Positions 5,317-6,607 of a stretch of 6,607 bases of DNA are shown in pieces. This DNA comes from Saprospiraceae bacterium (GTDB lineage: Bacteria; Bacteroidota; Bacteroidia; Chitinophagales; Saprospiraceae), in contig CANETR010000122.1 in the NCBI GenBank assembly GCA_947441325.1, positions 1-6,607 on the forward strand, in the 5' to 3' direction. The translations under genes were made by a program, and so were the position numbers. Within the stretch, counting starts at the first letter, position 1; each line of letters starts with the position of its first letter. The notes under the pieces are model-generated. The model saw nothing but the letters and a program-made list of their open reading frames with translations, had not been told where the DNA came from and made no database searches.

Positions 5317-6269
5317 TGAAGCCTCCTTACGAGATTACTCCGAAAATTTTAAAATTAATAAGTTCTATTTCTGAAAAAATTGGAGAAGTAAATGCCAATT
5401 ATCTCAACATACAATCCCCACAACTTCGCAAGCAGAATAGAATCAAAACAATTCATTCTTCTTTAAAAATTGAAGGTAACACTTTAACCGAAGAGCAGAT
5501 TACAGCATTGATAGAAAACAAAAGGATTATTGGTCCAAAAAAAGATGTTTTAGAAGTCCTAAATGCTAACAAAGTTTATGAAAAACTTGATGAGTACAAA
5601 TACAATTCTGATAAAAGTTTCTTAAAAGCGCATCTTCTATTAATGAACGGGTTAATTGATAGTGCTGGAAAATACAGAAATAAAGGAGTTGGAATAGTTA
5701 AAGAAAATAAAGTTGAGCATATAGCTCCACCATTTGAAAACGTTCCTTTTCTCATGAAAAATTTGTTTGAGTATCTGAAAGATTCTGAAGAATTAACTTT
5801 AATCAAAAGTTGTGTCTTTCATTATGAAATGGAATTTATTCATCCGTTTTTAGACGGTAATGGAAGAATGGGAAGATTGTGGCAAACTCTAATACTAATG
5901 AACGAATATCCAATATTTGAATTTCTGCCTTTCGAGACTTTGATTAGCCAAACTCAAGATGAATATTATAAATCTCTTTCGCATAGCGATAAAGCAGGAA
6001 AATCTACATTCTTTATTGAATATATGCTTGATGTAATAAACAAATCTCTTGAAAACTTACTTAGTTATAACAACCGGACTTTAAAAGATATTGATCGATT
6101 AGAGTACTTTTTAAAACTTGGTTTAAAAGAATTTACTCGAAAAGATTATATGAATACTTTTAAAGATTTATCATCAGCAACTGCAAGTAGAGATTTGAAA
6201 AAAGGAATTGGATTACAACTATTTGAGAGTATTGGAATTCTTAATAAAACAAGATATATTATAAAATAA
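5316..6269 (+). CDS. Fic family protein adenylyltransferase with C-terminal winged-helix-like region
   Basis: This 317-residue Fic protein starts MKPPYEITPKI; the in-frame ATG at 5304 would add only MIVS and lies inside the operator. Fic enzymes transfer AMP from ATP to a hydroxyl side chain of a target protein. An N-terminal Fic_N-like region contains HSSLKIEGN, giving the inhibitory-helix motif SxxxEG (Ser49, Glu53, Gly54), so it is a class II enzyme expected to be self-inhibited until the glutamate is displaced. The catalytic loop HPFLDGNGRMGR (176-187) matches HPFx[D/E]GNGRxxR with every key residue present, including catalytic His176. A flap-like segment, VGIVKENKVEHIAPP, precedes it. 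The C-terminal 60 residues (EFTRKDYMNTFKDLSSATASRD onward, ending RYIIK) resemble a winged helix-turn-helix. The target is unknown. The gene has its own promoter and operator and no partner gene of the FicA/Phd type, so it is a stand-alone regulated unit. Confidence 0.93.
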   Translation: MKPPYEITPKILKLISSISEKIGEVNANYLNIQSPQLRKQNRIKTIHSSLKIEGNTLTEEQITALIENKRIIGPKKDVLEVLNANKVYEKLDEYKYNSDKSFLKAHLLLMNGLIDSAGKYRNKGVGIVKENKVEHIAPPFENVPFLMKNLFEYLKDSEELTLIKSCVFHYEMEFIHPFLDGNGRMGRLWQTLILMNEYPIFEFLPFETLISQTQDEYYKSLSHSDKAGKSTFFIEYMLDVINKSLENLLSYNNRTLKDIDRLEYFLKLGLKEFTRKDYMNTFKDLSSATASRDLKKGIGLQLFESIGILNKTRYIIK

Positions 6270-6332
6270 TTTCTGTTGCTAACTTTGGTTTTGCGTTAAA
6301 GCTATCTGGGATTTATATAAAATATTCCGCAA

Positions 6333-6356
6333 GTATTTTTTTAAAATACATTTTTT
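6333..6356 (+). terminator. Possible terminator after the Fic gene
   Basis: GTATTTT (6333-6339) and AAAATAC (6343-6349) form a perfect 7-bp stem around TTT, followed by six T residues (6351-6356). The stem is almost all A:T pairs, so it is weak, but the position, 63 nt after the Fic stop, and the T-tract fit an intrinsic terminator. The rest of the 188-bp gap up to the next gene shows nothing clear. Confidence 0.4.
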
Positions 6357-6457
6357 CTTTCAAATTTTTAGTATATTTATTAACCCACAGTTTAAATTTC
6401 ATAAATTTCATCAAGCAGAAGATTATTAACTAAAATTTTAAAATTGGCTACTCTACG

Positions 6458-6607
6458 ATGAATGGCAAAGAAATAGTTGAAAAACTTGGATTAAAAGTGC
6501 ATCCCGAAGGAGGGTTTTACAAAGAAACTTACAGGTCCAATCAAACTATAGAAACAGATAAAAATGTTTACAGAAACATTAGTACTGCAATATATTTTCT
6601 ATTGGAA
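6458..6607 (+). CDS. DUF985 / Cupin_5 family protein, N-terminal 50 residues (cut by window edge)
   Basis: The frame is open from the ATG at 6458 to the right edge. It encodes MNGKEIVEKLGLKVHPEGGF followed by YKETYRS and RNISTAIYFLLE. LGLxxHPEGGFYKETYRS and the later STAIYFLL block are the signature N-terminal blocks of the DUF985 (Cupin_5) family, small beta-barrel proteins of unsettled function, some linked to sugar-nucleotide-like or metal-binding cupins. The overlapping ATG at 6462 is out of frame. There is no convincing promoter: TATATTTA (6372-6379) misses the -7 consensus at its last base and lies about 80 nt upstream. It is on the same strand as the other accessory genes and may be a further unit of the same array. 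Confidence 0.88.
   Translation, partial: MNGKEIVEKLGLKVHPEGGFYKETYRSNQTIETDKNVYRNISTAIYFLLE

Noticed and set aside
5576..5806. Antisense open frame inside the Fic gene
   Set aside because: It is a shadow of the Fic coding frame with no domain or promoter support.
6276..6300. GCTAAC and GCGTTAAAGC after the Fic gene as recombination core boxes
   Set aside because: They are too close together for an attC site and do not pair well with each other.

Overview
The window looks like chromosomal DNA of a flavobacterium or a close relative in Bacteroidota. The evidence is an AT-rich composition, genes without Shine-Dalgarno sequences, TAnnTTTG-type -7 promoter boxes, a type IX secretion (T9SS) C-terminal sorting domain, and a kynurenine 3-monooxygenase of the flavobacterial type. 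The species cannot be named from the sequence.

Left part (1-2860, minus strand) looks like ordinary chromosome. A membrane-anchored penicillin-acylase-family Ntn hydrolase (358-2778) lies upstream of the N-terminal end of kmo (1-174, running off the left edge). The 183 bp between them hold a GC-rich repeat element and a TTAACACAGATT inverted repeat that reaches into the acylase stop codon. A second copy of the GC-rich element lies in frame inside the acylase gene.

Right part (2877-6607, plus strand) looks like accessory DNA. It starts with the last ~35 codons of a tyrosine recombinase (2877-2984), cut off against the acylase promoter region. A strong nested hairpin and a GTTATGC motif follow. 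All later genes lie on the plus strand as small units separated by about 190-215 bp of noncoding DNA: a coupled pair of exported proteins (a small T9SS-sorted protein and a flavobacterial surface or tail-like protein), a ParD/ParE toxin-antitoxin pair, a Fic adenylyltransferase with a C-terminal winged-helix-like region, and the start of a DUF985 (Cupin_5) protein.

The two regulated modules have clear control DNA. parDE has a perfect 8+8 bp palindrome overlapping its -7 box. The Fic gene has a complete TTTG-N19-TAnnTTTG promoter whose -7 box runs into a perfect 12+12 bp palindrome that ends at the start codon. This suggests autoregulation, possibly by the Fic protein itself.

The recombinase remnant, the same-strand single-function units and the repeated GTTATGC motif suggest an integron-like or otherwise recombinase-built cassette region. 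Complete attC sites could not be demonstrated by eye, so this remains a hypothesis.
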